From Methanocella arvoryzae MRE50 (GTDB lineage Archaea; Halobacteriota; Methanocellia; Methanocellales; Methanocellaceae), in NCBI RefSeq assembly GCF_000063445.1, contig NC_009464.1:1922001-1986000 (forward strand): a stretch of 64,000 nt of DNA. The letters run 5' to 3'. Numbering within the stretch: the stretch's first letter is position 1; the number at the start of each line of letters is the position of its first letter. Below are positions 1 through 8,050 of the stretch, piece by piece. A program made the translations under genes and the position numbers. A model generated the notes under the pieces. It saw only the letters and a program-made list of their open reading frames with translations. It made no database searches and was not told the origin of the DNA.

Positions 1-2
1 GC

Positions 3-1106
3 CGCTCTTCCCTGTACCTCGGCCGTTATCTCGCCCTGGACGGATCTCAGGGAGCGCCGGTGCTGCTGGACGTCAGGAAACCCCACGCGGTGGTGATCTG
101 TGGCAAAAGGGGCTACGGTAAATCGTATACCATGGGAGTCCTCGTGGAGGAGTTCGCCGGCCTTCCCGAAGCGCTCCGCAGGAATTTTTCCGTCATCGTA
201 GTCGACACCATGGGCATATTCGGCAGTATGGCCGGCCCCGGAGGCATCGGCGCCAGGGTCTTCACGCCGGCCCCGTTTTTAAGCGAGATGCCTGCCGGGG
301 CGCTGCCCTTCGAAATACCCACCGGCTCTCTGTCTGTCTACGACTATTGCGAACTGCTGGGAATCGAGCCTCTAAGCCCCCATGGAGCTGTCCTGGCCAG
401 CGCGATCTCGGAGAGCGACACGTTCAGCATCGAGTCGCTGATCGACCGTATCCACTCCTCAGCCGCCTCCCCCGGGGTGACCTCGGCAGTCTGCGGCCTC
501 CTCTCCATGGCATCTTCCTGGAAACTGTTTTCCCCGCATGCGAGTTTTGCCTCTCTGCTCGAGCCGGGCAGCATCAACATCATCGACCTCAGCGGCTACG
601 GCCACGACCCCGGAATTAAATCCTGTGCAGTTGCGTCGCTGGCCCGGGCGTTATACGACGTCCGGGTCAGGGCCAGGCGGCGGGAGAACGGGTCGAGGGA
701 GGTGCCGCTGATCTGGATGCTGATCGATGAGGCGCACATGTTCCTGCAACCGGACTCCGGTGCAGGCCGGGTGCTGGTCAACGAGTGGCTGCGGCAGGGC
801 AGGCAGCCCGGGCTTTCGCTGGTCCTGGCTACCCAGCGGCCGTCAGCGCTGGGCTACGATGTGCTGTCCCAGGCCGACGTGATCGTCTGCCACCGGCTGA
901 CTTTGAGGGACGACGTGGAAGCGCTGGAACGGGCCAGGCCACTCTACGTCAAGGAGCCGGTTCGAGAAGCGCTGGCCAGGCTGGGGAACACGAGGGGTGC
1001 AGCCATAGTGGTGGACGACGCGACCGAGTCCTACCACGTGATCAAAGTCCGGCAGCGGAAGAGCCTGCACGGCGGCGGAGAGCCGGAAATCTATGGCGCT
1101 GACTGA
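3..1106 (+). CDS. HerA/DUF87-family ATPase (5' truncated by window edge)
   Basis: The reading frame is open to the left edge, so the N-terminus lies outside the window; a GTG at 60 sits inside conserved sequence and is not a convincing start. The Walker A motif GKRGYGKS lies near position 105, the Walker B region LIDEAHMFL follows, and the arginine/sensor-like segment LATQRPSA comes after it. This arrangement is typical of HerA/VirB4-like hexameric ATPases, which pump DNA or protein. The frame overlaps the prepilin peptidase gene by 14 bp, so the two are likely co-transcribed. The substrate cannot be told from the sequence. A role in DNA resection (HerA-NurA) or in a secretion or pilus machine is possible; no nurA is visible here. 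Confidence 0.85.
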   Translation, partial: RSSLYLGRYLALDGSQGAPVLLDVRKPHAVVICGKRGYGKSYTMGVLVEEFAGLPEALRRNFSVIVVDTMGIFGSMAGPGGIGARVFTPAPFLSEMPAGALPFEIPTGSLSVYDYCELLGIEPLSPHGAVLASAISESDTFSIESLIDRIHSSAASPGVTSAVCGLLSMASSWKLFSPHASFASLLEPGSINIIDLSGYGHDPGIKSCAVASLARALYDVRVRARRRENGSREVPLIWMLIDEAHMFLQPDSGAGRVLVNEWLRQGRQPGLSLVLATQRPSALGYDVLSQADVIVCHRLTLRDDVEALERARPLYVKEPVREALARLGNTRGAAIVVDDATESYHVIKVRQRKSLHGGGEPEIYGAD

Positions 1107-1575
1107 ACTCCTGCCGATCGCGGCTGCAGGTATCCTGCTCGCCGTTGCCGCCTGTATCGATGTCAGGTCCGGTCGCATTCCCAACTGGCTGACGCTCCTC
1201 TCAATCCTGGCGGGCATGGCAATCCTGTCAGTAAAGTGCATATACGGGTATCCCGTATGGACAGCCGCGTTAACAGCCGGAGTCTCTCTCGCTCTGACGT
1301 ATCTGCTGTGGTTCACCGGGTCATGGGGCGGCGGAGACGCTAAGGCCTGCCTCGGCGCCCTGCTGCTCGTCAGCCCGGCCTTTCCAGTGCTGTTGTTCAT
1401 CATTGCCTTTTCCAGCGGCCTGGCCCTCATAGTCGCTGTCAGGTGGATGTACCGGCTGACCGACTCGAAAAACAGGCACCGCCATGATAGTGGCGGCCGG
1501 CAGCTGGGGCCATCGCTTCTGGCAGCCTTTATCCTCTCTGCCGGAGCCTGCTCAGTACTATCAGGGGGTTCATGA
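1093..1575 (+). CDS. A24-family prepilin/preflagellin peptidase
   Basis: This 160-residue, strongly hydrophobic protein has about five or six membrane segments. It shows the two aspartate motifs of type IV prepilin peptidases: ACIDVRSGRIPN near residues 20-31, and GGGDAK near residue 78, which matches the GxGD signature. The family cleaves class III signal peptides of archaeal pilins and archaellins on the cytoplasmic face of the membrane. The gene overlaps the upstream HerA-like ATPase by 14 bp and the downstream pilin-like gene by 4 bp (ATGA), which indicates a tightly coupled operon. No bacterial-type N-methylase domain is present, as expected for archaea. Confidence 0.9.
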   Translation: MALTELLPIAAAGILLAVAACIDVRSGRIPNWLTLLSILAGMAILSVKCIYGYPVWTAALTAGVSLALTYLLWFTGSWGGGDAKACLGALLLVSPAFPVLLFIIAFSSGLALIVAVRWMYRLTDSKNRHRHDSGGRQLGPSLLAAFILSAGACSVLSGGS

Positions 1576-2096
1576 TGACGGACGATGCCGGGGCGGACAC
1601 CCTTCCGATCGCGTTCATCGCCACTTTGCTCATCGCTGCAGCCATCGTCGGTATAGCCGCAGCCGGAATCAGGAACGTCTCTCCAGTTGTGGATACCGGC
1701 TCCGTCGACGCGCAGGCGGAAGCTCTGGCGGCAGACTGCAGGGCCTTATTGTCCTGCGCCCCGAGGTACCTTGACGACCCTGGGTCTCCGGCGGGGGCCA
1801 CTAAAATTGTGGAGCTTTCCCTTCCCGATTCCACCGAGTATTTCGGGCTCGGCTGCGATCCCGGGGGAGAAAGTGCCAGCGGAGGCATCATCTGCTATTC
1901 AGTGGCTGGCAGTAAAAAGACGATAGTCGTAGACGCAGGCGTATCGTTCAGGTCCGGGGGTGACGGGACGCTGTCCTCCGTGCTCGAGGCTGAGCATGTC
2001 GTACTGCATGGCGGCCGGTATGCGCTGGAGATCGAGTATGCGTGTGATGCGGAGGGCAAGAGGTACCTGCTCGTAGGGGAGGCAGGCTATCGATAA
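1572..2096 (+). CDS. Pilin-like secreted/membrane protein, unknown function
   Basis: The 174-residue product has a short acidic N-terminus, then one hydrophobic helix (about residues 11-32), then a polar domain with four cysteines (CRALLSCAP, LGCDPGG and a later YACDAEG). This resembles a pseudopilin or archaeal small adhesin subunit. However, the usual basic-Gly cleavage site before the helix is missing, so processing by the neighbouring peptidase is uncertain. Translation is coupled to that gene by an ATGA overlap; a second ATG at 1575 is an alternative start. No specific family was recognised. Confidence 0.7.
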   Translation: MMTDDAGADTLPIAFIATLLIAAAIVGIAAAGIRNVSPVVDTGSVDAQAEALAADCRALLSCAPRYLDDPGSPAGATKIVELSLPDSTEYFGLGCDPGGESASGGIICYSVAGSKKTIVVDAGVSFRSGGDGTLSSVLEAEHVVLHGGRYALEIEYACDAEGKRYLLVGEAGYR

Positions 2097-2104
2097 AAGT
2101 AAGG

Positions 2105-2129
2105 GACGCTACGCCAGTGGCGTAGCGTC
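2105..2129. terminator. Perfect 11-bp hairpin between convergent genes
   Basis: The arms GACGCTACGCC and GGCGTAGCGTC pair perfectly around a 3-nt loop. The hairpin is followed by a short T-rich stretch on the plus strand. It lies between the stop of the pilin-like gene and the stop of glnA, so it could act for both transcripts. A terminator or RNA-end stabiliser is inferred from position. Confidence 0.55.
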
Positions 2130-2163
2130 GTTTAACCAGAGTCTCGAGGACGTTGATACTGTC

Positions 2164-3510
2164 TTAGTAGGTGGCCAGGTAGTTGTCCAGCTCCCACTGG
2201 TGGACCTTGGTGCGGTAGTCGTCCCACTCGATGCGCTTGGCTTCCATGAACCGGTCGTAGATGTGCTCGCCCAGCGCGCTCTTGATGAGGTCGTCCGCCT
2301 CAAGCTCGTCCAGCGCTTCCGACAGGTTGGTCGGCAGGCTGCGGATGCCTCTCTGGAGGCGCTCTTCCCTCGTCATGTGGTATATGTTCACGTTCTCCGG
2401 CGCTCCGGGGTCCAGCTTCCGCTTGACGCCGTCCAGGCCGGCCTTGAGCGTCACGGCCAGCGCGAGGTACGGGTTGCACGCGGGGTCGGGGTTGCGCAGT
2501 TCGGCCCTGGTGCCGACGCCTCTGCGGGCGGGGATGCGGACCAGCGGGGACCTGTTCTTCTCGGACCAGGCGATGTATACCGGAGCCTCATAGCCGGGGA
2601 CGAGCCTCTTATACGAGTTGACGAGCGGGTTGGTGATCGCGCAGAAGCCCCTCGCGTGGGCCAGCAGGCCGGCTATGTAGCTCAGCGCGGTCTGGCTTAG
2701 CTTGTACTTGCCGTTCTCGTCGTAGAAGGCGTTGACTTCCTTGCCGTTCTTGCCCTTCTTGAACAGCGACTGGTTGATGTGCAGGCCCGAGCCCGGCTTG
2801 CCGAATACCGGCTTGGGCATGAAAGTGGCGTGCAGGCCGTACTCCATCGCGATCTTGCGGACGACGAACTTGAAGGTGACGATGTTGTCCGCGGTCGCCA
2901 GGGCGTTGGCGTACTTGAAGTCGATCTCGTGCTGGCCTTCCCCGCACTCGTGGTGCGAGGCTTCGATATCGAAGCCCATGCCTTCGAGAGCCACGACCAT
3001 GGAGCGCCTGACTTCGTCGCCCATGTCGATCGGGGAGAGGTCGAAGTAGCCGCCGTGATCCCTGGTGTTCGTCGTCGGCCTGCCCTCCTGGTCTCTCTCG
3101 AACAGGAAGAATTCGGCCTCCGGGCCCACGTTCATTGTGAAGCCCATGGCTTCCGCCTCCTTGATGATCCGCTTCAGGTTTACGCGGGGACAGCCCGGGA
3201 AAGGCTTGTTGTTCGACCCGTACACGTCGCAGATCAGCCTCGCTACGGGGCCATTTTCGCTCTGCCAGGGGATCAGGGAGAACGTGTCAAAGTCGGGCTT
3301 CAGGTACATATCCGACTCTTCGATGCGGACGAAGCCCTCGATGGAGGAGCCGTCGAACATGATTTCGCCATCGAGCGCCTTCTCCAGCTGAGAGACCGGC
3401 AGCGCGACGTTTTTAGTCGTACCGAACACGTCCGAGAACTGAAGCTTGATGAACTTGACGCCCAGTGTCTCGGCACGCTGGAGCACAACGTCCTTCGTTA
3501 CTTTGGTCAT
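2164..3510 (-). CDS. glnA: Glutamine synthetase, type I
   Basis: Glutamine synthetase forms glutamine from glutamate, ammonia and ATP and is the main ammonium-assimilation enzyme. The 448-residue length fits the GSI-alpha class. Conserved segments include FSDVFG near the N-terminus, the latch-like [27 protein letters not shown], the ATP-site region [12 protein letters not shown] and the glutamate-site region [10 protein letters not shown]. The tyrosine adenylylation region of GSI-beta enzymes is absent, so control is probably by feedback and transcription. The ATG at 3510 is preceded by a TATA box and an NrpR-type operator (see those entries). The gene is monocistronic and convergent with the pilin locus. 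Confidence 0.98.
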   Translation of the reverse strand: MTKVTKDVVLQRAETLGVKFIKLQFSDVFGTTKNVALPVSQLEKALDGEIMFDGSSIEGFVRIEESDMYLKPDFDTFSLIPWQSENGPVARLICDVYGSNNKPFPGCPRVNLKRIIKEAEAMGFTMNVGPEAEFFLFERDQEGRPTTNTRDHGGYFDLSPIDMGDEVRRSMVVALEGMGFDIEASHHECGEGQHEIDFKYANALATADNIVTFKFVVRKIAMEYGLHATFMPKPVFGKPGSGLHINQSLFKKGKNGKEVNAFYDENGKYKLSQTALSYIAGLLAHARGFCAITNPLVNSYKRLVPGYEAPVYIAWSEKNRSPLVRIPARRGVGTRAELRNPDPACNPYLALAVTLKAGLDGVKRKLDPGAPENVNIYHMTREERLQRGIRSLPTNLSEALDELEADDLIKSALGEHIYDRFMEAKRIEWDDYRTKVHQWELDNYLATY

Positions 3511-3551
3511 GTGTGGGAGTTAAGCTTTCCGTTGCTTATTATCTTAATGGC

Positions 3552-3565
3552 GGAAAGTAACTTCC
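3552..3565 (-). promoter_or_regulatory. NrpR-type operator of glnA (GGAA-N6-TTCC)
   Basis: GGAAAGTAACTTCC is an exact GGAA-N6-TTCC palindrome. This is the operator consensus known for the euryarchaeal nitrogen repressor NrpR in Methanococcus and Methanosarcina. It sits about 20 bp downstream of the glnA TATA box in the direction of transcription, where bound repressor would block polymerase. A looser GGGA-N8-TTCC sequence at 3515-3530 may be a weaker second site. Confidence 0.75.
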
Positions 3566-3574
3566 TACTTAATA

Positions 3575-3590
3575 TGTATTATAAGTTTTC
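3575..3590 (-). promoter_or_regulatory. glnA TATA box/BRE
   Basis: Read on the minus strand, this stretch is GAAAACTTATAATACA: a purine-rich BRE-like run followed by a TATA element. It lies about 65-80 bp upstream of the glnA ATG and directly upstream of the NrpR-type operator. The assignment rests on position and similarity to archaeal promoters. Confidence 0.6.
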
Positions 3591-3670
3591 GGTGGATTTT
3601 GGGTCAGGCAGACGAGTTATTTAAAAGCAGGAAATCATAATATAAGGGCGACCTTTACAGGTCGACGACC

Positions 3671-4474
3671 TTACAGGTCGTACAGTTTGGCCGATCTCGG
3701 CCGCCGGGGGGCTTCTATGACGTTGTCGCCCTCTGCGGGGGCCTCGTCGTGTGCCATGGCCAGCCGCTTGAAGATGGTGGCCACGTCTTCCTCGACGACG
3801 TCTTCCTTGAGGTTGTACTGCTCTGATATGGCTCTTGTTCCGGCCGCATCTGCCTGTACCTGGGCCGGGGCAGGGGCGGAAGTCTCCGGCTGTGCCGGGG
3901 GCTGCTGAGCGGTTTTGGCCGACTGGACTGCTTCCATGATCTGGGTGATCTGCAGGGGAATCTGGGGGGCCTCAGGCTCCGGGGAAGCCGGCTCGGAGGC
4001 CACAGGTGGCTGCCGTTCCTGGGCGGGGGTAAAGACGACAGGCTGCTGAGGCCTGATTGCCTTAAGCGTGGCGATCTCTGCTTTCAGATCGTCGATAGCT
4101 GCCTGCAGCTCTTTGATACGCAGTTCCTTGTTAGCGTTGTCCAGCGTGAGGCTGTTGAGCATGAACTCCTTTTCCCGCAACTCGTACCTGAGAGTGACCA
4201 CGTCGTTGTTCAGCTTGATGATCTCAGCGTTCTTCTGGTCGATGTCGGATAGCAGTTTCGGCACCAGAGTGTGGTCTTCCGGCAGCGCGATGACCTTCGG
4301 GGGCTGCTGCTGAGCCTGAGGCGTCTCCACCTCGGGAGCGGCCTGGATTTCGGGCTCCGGCGAAGGCGGCAGTGCAGGCCGGGCAGGCGGCCTCGCCTTC
4401 TTGCCGTCGAGAATAGAAAGGATGCTGTCGAAGCCGAAGGACTTCCTCTTTGGAGTCGTGTTTGAGCCGGACAT
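3671..4474 (-). CDS. Coiled-coil, proline-rich cytoplasmic protein of unknown function
   Basis: The 267-residue product starts with a short basic segment containing FGFDSILSILDGKK, followed by a Pro/Ala/Glu-rich linker. A heptad-type coiled coil covers roughly residues 70-145 (leucines and isoleucines spaced through charged sequence), and a second Pro/Gln/Ala-rich linker leads to a C-terminal helix near DVATIFKRLAMAHDE. No signal peptide or enzyme motif is visible. The layout suggests an oligomerising adaptor; the conserved N-terminal peptide and C-terminal helix could be docking sites (inference). The 3' end holds a 10-bp direct repeat (TTACAGGTCG) around the stop codon. Confidence 0.75.
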   Translation of the reverse strand: MSGSNTTPKRKSFGFDSILSILDGKKARPPARPALPPSPEPEIQAAPEVETPQAQQQPPKVIALPEDHTLVPKLLSDIDQKNAEIIKLNNDVVTLRYELREKEFMLNSLTLDNANKELRIKELQAAIDDLKAEIATLKAIRPQQPVVFTPAQERQPPVASEPASPEPEAPQIPLQITQIMEAVQSAKTAQQPPAQPETSAPAPAQVQADAAGTRAISEQYNLKEDVVEEDVATIFKRLAMAHDEAPAEGDNVIEAPRRPRSAKLYDL

Positions 4475-4537
4475 ATAAAACCTGCCAGAAGCGTTTTAAC
4501 TTTAATCTGCTATACAATAAACCTTTTGGCCTCGGCG

Positions 4538-4555
4538 GCCGGGAGCTGTCCCGGC
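4538..4555. other. GC-rich 7-bp hairpin in the divergent intergenic region
   Basis: GCCGGGA and TCCCGGC pair perfectly around a GCTG loop. The hairpin lies between the coiled-coil gene and alaS, upstream of the likely alaS TATA element. Its role is unknown; it could belong to an untranslated leader, a small RNA or a regulatory site. Confidence 0.35.
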
Positions 4556-4640
4556 AGAGAGAGCGGGATCGAATTTTCAGGTTTCGCCTGCGCTTCAGTC
4601 TTTTCAGGCCTAACAAGGACTGTGGGGTCGATCACATCCA

Positions 4641-4660
4641 AAAACCGATATGTTTATGTG
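4641..4660 (+). promoter_or_regulatory. Probable alaS promoter
   Basis: An A-rich BRE-like run is followed by TATGTTTATG about 65 bp upstream of the alaS ATG. A GAGG Shine-Dalgarno-like sequence near 4705 precedes the start codon. The assignment rests on composition and position only. Confidence 0.4.
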
Positions 4661-4719
4661 TTGCGGCCACATAAGGCGAAAGAAGCATCCATTTTCACAC
4701 TTATCAGAGGAATTTTGCT

Positions 4720-7347
4720 ATGGACGATAAAGAGATCAAGAAGCTCATGAAGCCGGAGTTCGCGAAGAACTACGAGAAGTACTATCCGGTGCAGACGCTG
4801 ACTGCGATGGGTTACCACCGCAGGGTTTGCAAGAAGTGCGGCCGGGGCTTCTGGACGCAGGTGGAGCGGGACTTCTGCGACGAGGCGGAGTGCAGCGGCG
4901 GCTACAGGTTTATTGGGGAAAGCCTGACACGGAAGAAGTTCGAGTACAAGGAAGCCTGGGACACCTACGTCAAGACGTTCGAGCAGTGGGGCTACGTCCC
5001 CCTCGAAAGGTACCCGACCGTATGCAGGTGGTACGAGGATCTCTATTTTGTGGCGGCGGGCATCAACGACTTCCAGCCGTACGTGGTCTCGGGCGAAATC
5101 GAGCCCCCCGCGAGGGCGGTGCTCGAGCCCCAGTTCTGTTTACGCTTCAACGACATCGACAACGTGGGCATCACCGGCCGGCATTATACAGGCTTCATCA
5201 TGGTGGGCCAGCACACGTTCAACACCCCCGAGAAACACGTCTACTTCAAAGAGGAAGGCATCGGCCAGATCCAGCACTTCCTCACCCAGGGTTTAGGTAT
5301 TCCGGCGCACGAGATCGTGTTCCACGAGGACGTGTGGGCCGGCGGCGGCAACTTCGGCCCCTCCATCGAGTACTTCTCCCGGGGCTTAGAGCTGGGCAAC
5401 CAGGTGTACATGCAGTACGAGCAGACCCCAGACGGCGGCTTCAAGGAATTAAGGACCAAGGTCATCGACATGGGCGCCGGCCTCGAAAGGTGGGCGTGGT
5501 TCAGCCAGGGCTGCCCGATGTCGTACGATGCGACGTTCCCGAAGACCATGGAGTTCATCTATAACAAGACCGGCTACCGTGCCGACCCCGTCTTCCACGC
5601 AAAGTTCGCTAAGTATGCGGGCATCCTGAACGTCGAGGAGATCGAGGACGTCGGCTCCGCGTGGAACGACGTGGCGAAGAGCATGGAGATGGACCTCGGG
5701 GAACTGAAAGACATGGTCTACAAGATCCGGGCGCAGTACGTCCTCGCCGACCATACGAGGAGCCTGCTGGTTGCGATTCACGACGGCGCTCTGCCGTCTA
5801 ACGTCGGCGGCGGCTACAACCTGCGTAATTTGCTCCGCAGGTGCTGGTCCCTCATCGACCAGTACCAGTGGGACATCGACCTCAACGACATTTTCAGATC
5901 GCACATCGACGAGTTCGGCAGCTGGTACACTGAATTAAAGGACTACGGCAGCCTGTTCGACATCATCGACGTGGAGCGGAAGAGGTACGAAGAGTCCCGC
6001 CGCAAGAGCAAGGACATCATCAAGCGGATGGTCAAGGCGAAGGAAACGCTGACGGCGGACAAGCTGGTCGAACTGTACGACTCCCAGGGCATCTCTCCCG
6101 AGTTGATCAAAGAGGCCAAGCCGGACGTCGTCATCCCGGAGGACTTCTACGCCCGGGTACAGGCCAGGCACGATGCGAAGGCCACCCGCAAGATCGAGGT
6201 CAACGAGACCCAGGGCCTGCCGAAGACCGAGCCCATGTACTACGAAAAGCCCCGGGAGTTCAAGTTCGAGGCTAACGTGGTCAAGCTGCTGACGCCGACG
6301 AAGCTCGTCCTCGACCGGACGCTGTTCTACCCGCTCGGCGGCGGCCAGGCCGGCGATACCGGGTTTGTCAACGGCATCAAGGTGAAAGACGTGTACAAGC
6401 AGGACGGCGTGATCATCCACGTGCTCGAGTCCCCGATGCCCCCCGATACTACTAAGGTGATTGGAGAGGTGGACGAGGCCCGGAGGCGCATCCTCGCCGC
6501 CCACCACAGCGCCACCCACATCGTCAATTACGCCGCCAGAAAGGTGCTCGGCGACCACGTGTGGCAGGCAGGCGCAGAGAAGACGCCAGAGAAAGCCCGT
6601 CTGGACATCACCCACTATGAATCGCTGACTTTCCAGCAGCTGCAGGAGATTGAGCGGGTCGCTAACGACCTGGCCATGAAGCAGATCCCCGTAGTAGTCA
6701 GGGAGATGTCGAGGACCGAGGCGGAGATGGAGTACTCGATGCGCATCTACCAGGGCGGAGCGGTGCCCGGCAAGATCCTGCGCATCATAGTGATCGACGG
6801 CTACGACGTCGAGGCCTGCGGCGGCATCCACGTCGACAACACTTCCAAGGTGGGCTTCATCAAGATGCTCTCCAGCGAGCGCATCCAGGACGGCGTAGTC
6901 CGTCTCGAGTTCAAGTCGCTGGACAACGCGGTGAGCGAGATCCAGCACCACGAGTCCATCCTCAGGGAGGTTTCCGACCTGTGGGGCGTGGGCTACGATG
7001 ACATCCCGAAGACGGCTCAGAGGTTCTTCAACGAGTGGAAGGAGCTGGGCAAGAAGAATAAGGAGTTGCAGGCTGAACTGGTCCAGCAGACTATCGCTGC
7101 TGCTCTGGGCAAGCCGGGCGATACGGTGGACGTCGTAGTTACTGGCGCCGATTTCGGCACGCTCATGAAGGCGGTCGGGAGCTTCAAGAAGGAGTTCAAG
7201 GGGAGGACCGTCATCTTCCGCGGCGATAACTTCGCGTACGGGTACTCTGATCTGATTAACGTGAAGGAGAAGCTGGCGGAGGGCTACGTGAACGTGGATG
7301 GCAGCGAGCACGAGGCTAAGGCGTTTAAGGCAAAACCGAAGGCCTGA
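4720..7347 (+). CDS. alaS: Alanyl-tRNA synthetase, archaeal type
   Basis: AlaRS charges tRNA-Ala with alanine. The 875-residue protein has the archaeal N-terminal zinc-binding extension (CKKCGRGF, then DFCDEAEC near residues 37-60) ahead of the class II catalytic core (ERWAWFSQG region). The editing domain shows the zinc motif HHSATH with its partner CGGIHVDNT, and a C-terminal region carries a short coiled coil and a DHHA1-like domain. The editing motifs are intact, so the enzyme should clear mischarged Ser and Gly. The gene appears monocistronic. Confidence 0.98.
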   Translation: MDDKEIKKLMKPEFAKNYEKYYPVQTLTAMGYHRRVCKKCGRGFWTQVERDFCDEAECSGGYRFIGESLTRKKFEYKEAWDTYVKTFEQWGYVPLERYPTVCRWYEDLYFVAAGINDFQPYVVSGEIEPPARAVLEPQFCLRFNDIDNVGITGRHYTGFIMVGQHTFNTPEKHVYFKEEGIGQIQHFLTQGLGIPAHEIVFHEDVWAGGGNFGPSIEYFSRGLELGNQVYMQYEQTPDGGFKELRTKVIDMGAGLERWAWFSQGCPMSYDATFPKTMEFIYNKTGYRADPVFHAKFAKYAGILNVEEIEDVGSAWNDVAKSMEMDLGELKDMVYKIRAQYVLADHTRSLLVAIHDGALPSNVGGGYNLRNLLRRCWSLIDQYQWDIDLNDIFRSHIDEFGSWYTELKDYGSLFDIIDVERKRYEESRRKSKDIIKRMVKAKETLTADKLVELYDSQGISPELIKEAKPDVVIPEDFYARVQARHDAKATRKIEVNETQGLPKTEPMYYEKPREFKFEANVVKLLTPTKLVLDRTLFYPLGGGQAGDTGFVNGIKVKDVYKQDGVIIHVLESPMPPDTTKVIGEVDEARRRILAAHHSATHIVNYAARKVLGDHVWQAGAEKTPEKARLDITHYESLTFQQLQEIERVANDLAMKQIPVVVREMSRTEAEMEYSMRIYQGGAVPGKILRIIVIDGYDVEACGGIHVDNTSKVGFIKMLSSERIQDGVVRLEFKSLDNAVSEIQHHESILREVSDLWGVGYDDIPKTAQRFFNEWKELGKKNKELQAELVQQTIAAALGKPGDTVDVVVTGADFGTLMKAVGSFKKEFKGRTVIFRGDNFAYGYSDLINVKEKLAEGYVNVDGSEHEAKAFKAKPKA

Positions 7348-7438
7348 TCAGGCCTTTTTCTTTATTATTACGTTTGGCCTGGTAGTTTCTATTATCCAAT
7401 GACGCATAGCATTTTACTATGACAATGTCTAAGACGGT

Positions 7439-7765
7439 TCAATTATCCCAGATCTGCTCAACTATGTTTGCGACTTCCTCTCCTGTCGGTGTCAGCGAGT
7501 AAATTATCTCTTTGGTTCCCGGGTCTGCATTTGCCAGGCCGGTTGTGACGAGCGATAGTTCTGAGTCGTATTTTTCGCCGTTGCCGACGAGGGCTCCCCG
7601 GGTGTTGCTGTAATGGTAGCCGGTACGGGTTGAGAGGTCTGTGGTGTTGCCCGGACCGTTTCTTTTTAGGTCGAGCAGTATTTTTCTTCTGGCCTGGCTT
7701 CTGATCATCGAATGGTATATGATATCGCCGTAAGCCCGGAGTTTGCCAGCTATGGCTTTATCCAA
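7439..7765 (-). CDS. Winged-helix transcriptional regulator, MarR/ArsR-like
   Basis: The small protein has a helix-turn-helix with the pattern SQARRKILLDLKRNGPGNTT, then a basic recognition helix (YHYSNTRGAL) and a wing ending in IYSLTPTGEEVANIVE. This is typical of archaeal winged-helix repressors. A TTG at 7774 directly abuts the AGGGGA Shine-Dalgarno-like sequence, so the next TTG at 7765, about 9 nt away, is the better start. The gene is divergent from the secreted-protein/ABC-2 cluster. A perfect palindrome lies in the shared intergenic region, so it may regulate that cluster (inference). Confidence 0.75.
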   Translation of the reverse strand: MDKAIAGKLRAYGDIIYHSMIRSQARRKILLDLKRNGPGNTTDLSTRTGYHYSNTRGALVGNGEKYDSELSLVTTGLANADPGTKEIIYSLTPTGEEVANIVEQIWDN

Positions 7766-7952
7766 ATTTTTCAATCCCCTACACTACTATTATTTCTAAG
7801 ATAATGAAATCATGATATATATATATAGCTTATGTCACAATCGATCAATTGTCTTTAGTTTATATAATTAGTAGTACGTGTAATCATTTGTTTCAATTTT
7901 CGGGAGATCGTGCCAGAGCACTCCGATATTTTTCTACTATTTATAGTTTTTT

Positions 7953-7974
7953 GGCAGGTACTCTAGTACCTGCC
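7953..7974. promoter_or_regulatory. Perfect 10-bp palindrome upstream of a TATA box
   Basis: GGCAGGTACT and AGTACCTGCC form a perfect inverted repeat with a 2-nt centre. It directly abuts the TATA-rich promoter that faces the secreted-protein gene and lies between that gene and the divergent winged-helix regulator. It could be the operator of that regulator or a transcription terminator; the position before a promoter favours an operator. Confidence 0.5.
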
Positions 7975-7994
7975 TTATATAACTTAAATATATG
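7975..7994 (+). promoter_or_regulatory. TATA-box promoter of the accessory cluster
   Basis: Two overlapping TATA-like strings (TTATATAAC and TTAAATATATGG) lie here. Transcription would start about 25 bp downstream, roughly 8003-8015, so the transcript would begin at or just before the hairpin RNA element at 8009. Confidence 0.5.
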
Positions 7995-8008
7995 GTATGC
8001 ATATTATT

Positions 8009-8050
8009 GGTTTGCGAGCATTGGCCCGCAAAGACAATAGCTTGTTAAAT
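8009..8050 (+). ncRNA. Structured leader element, copy 1
   Basis: The core AGCATTGGCCCGCAAAGAC (8017-8035) is identical to one at 11084-11102. In both copies the core lies in the loop of a stem made by flanking sequences. Here the stem pairs 8009-8018 with 8041-8050 through several G-U pairs, while copy 2 pairs perfectly, so the stem is kept although the bases differ. The element sits at the predicted 5' end of the transcript. It may be a leader RNA or a protein-binding site; no known riboswitch class was matched. Confidence 0.45.

Noticed and set aside
3515-3530. Second full NrpR operator near the glnA start codon
   Set aside because: The half-sites are GGGA and TTCC separated by 8 nt, not the GGAA-N6-TTCC consensus; at best a weak site.
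5935-7311. 458-codon open frame antisense to alaS
   Set aside because: It lies wholly opposite a gene with strong homology along its length; the low-stop antisense frame is a by-product of GC-rich codon use and has no recognisable domain.
8009-8050. c-di-GMP (GEMM) riboswitch
   Set aside because: The CGCAAAG string resembles part of that motif, but the companion stem and the second conserved block are missing in both copies.
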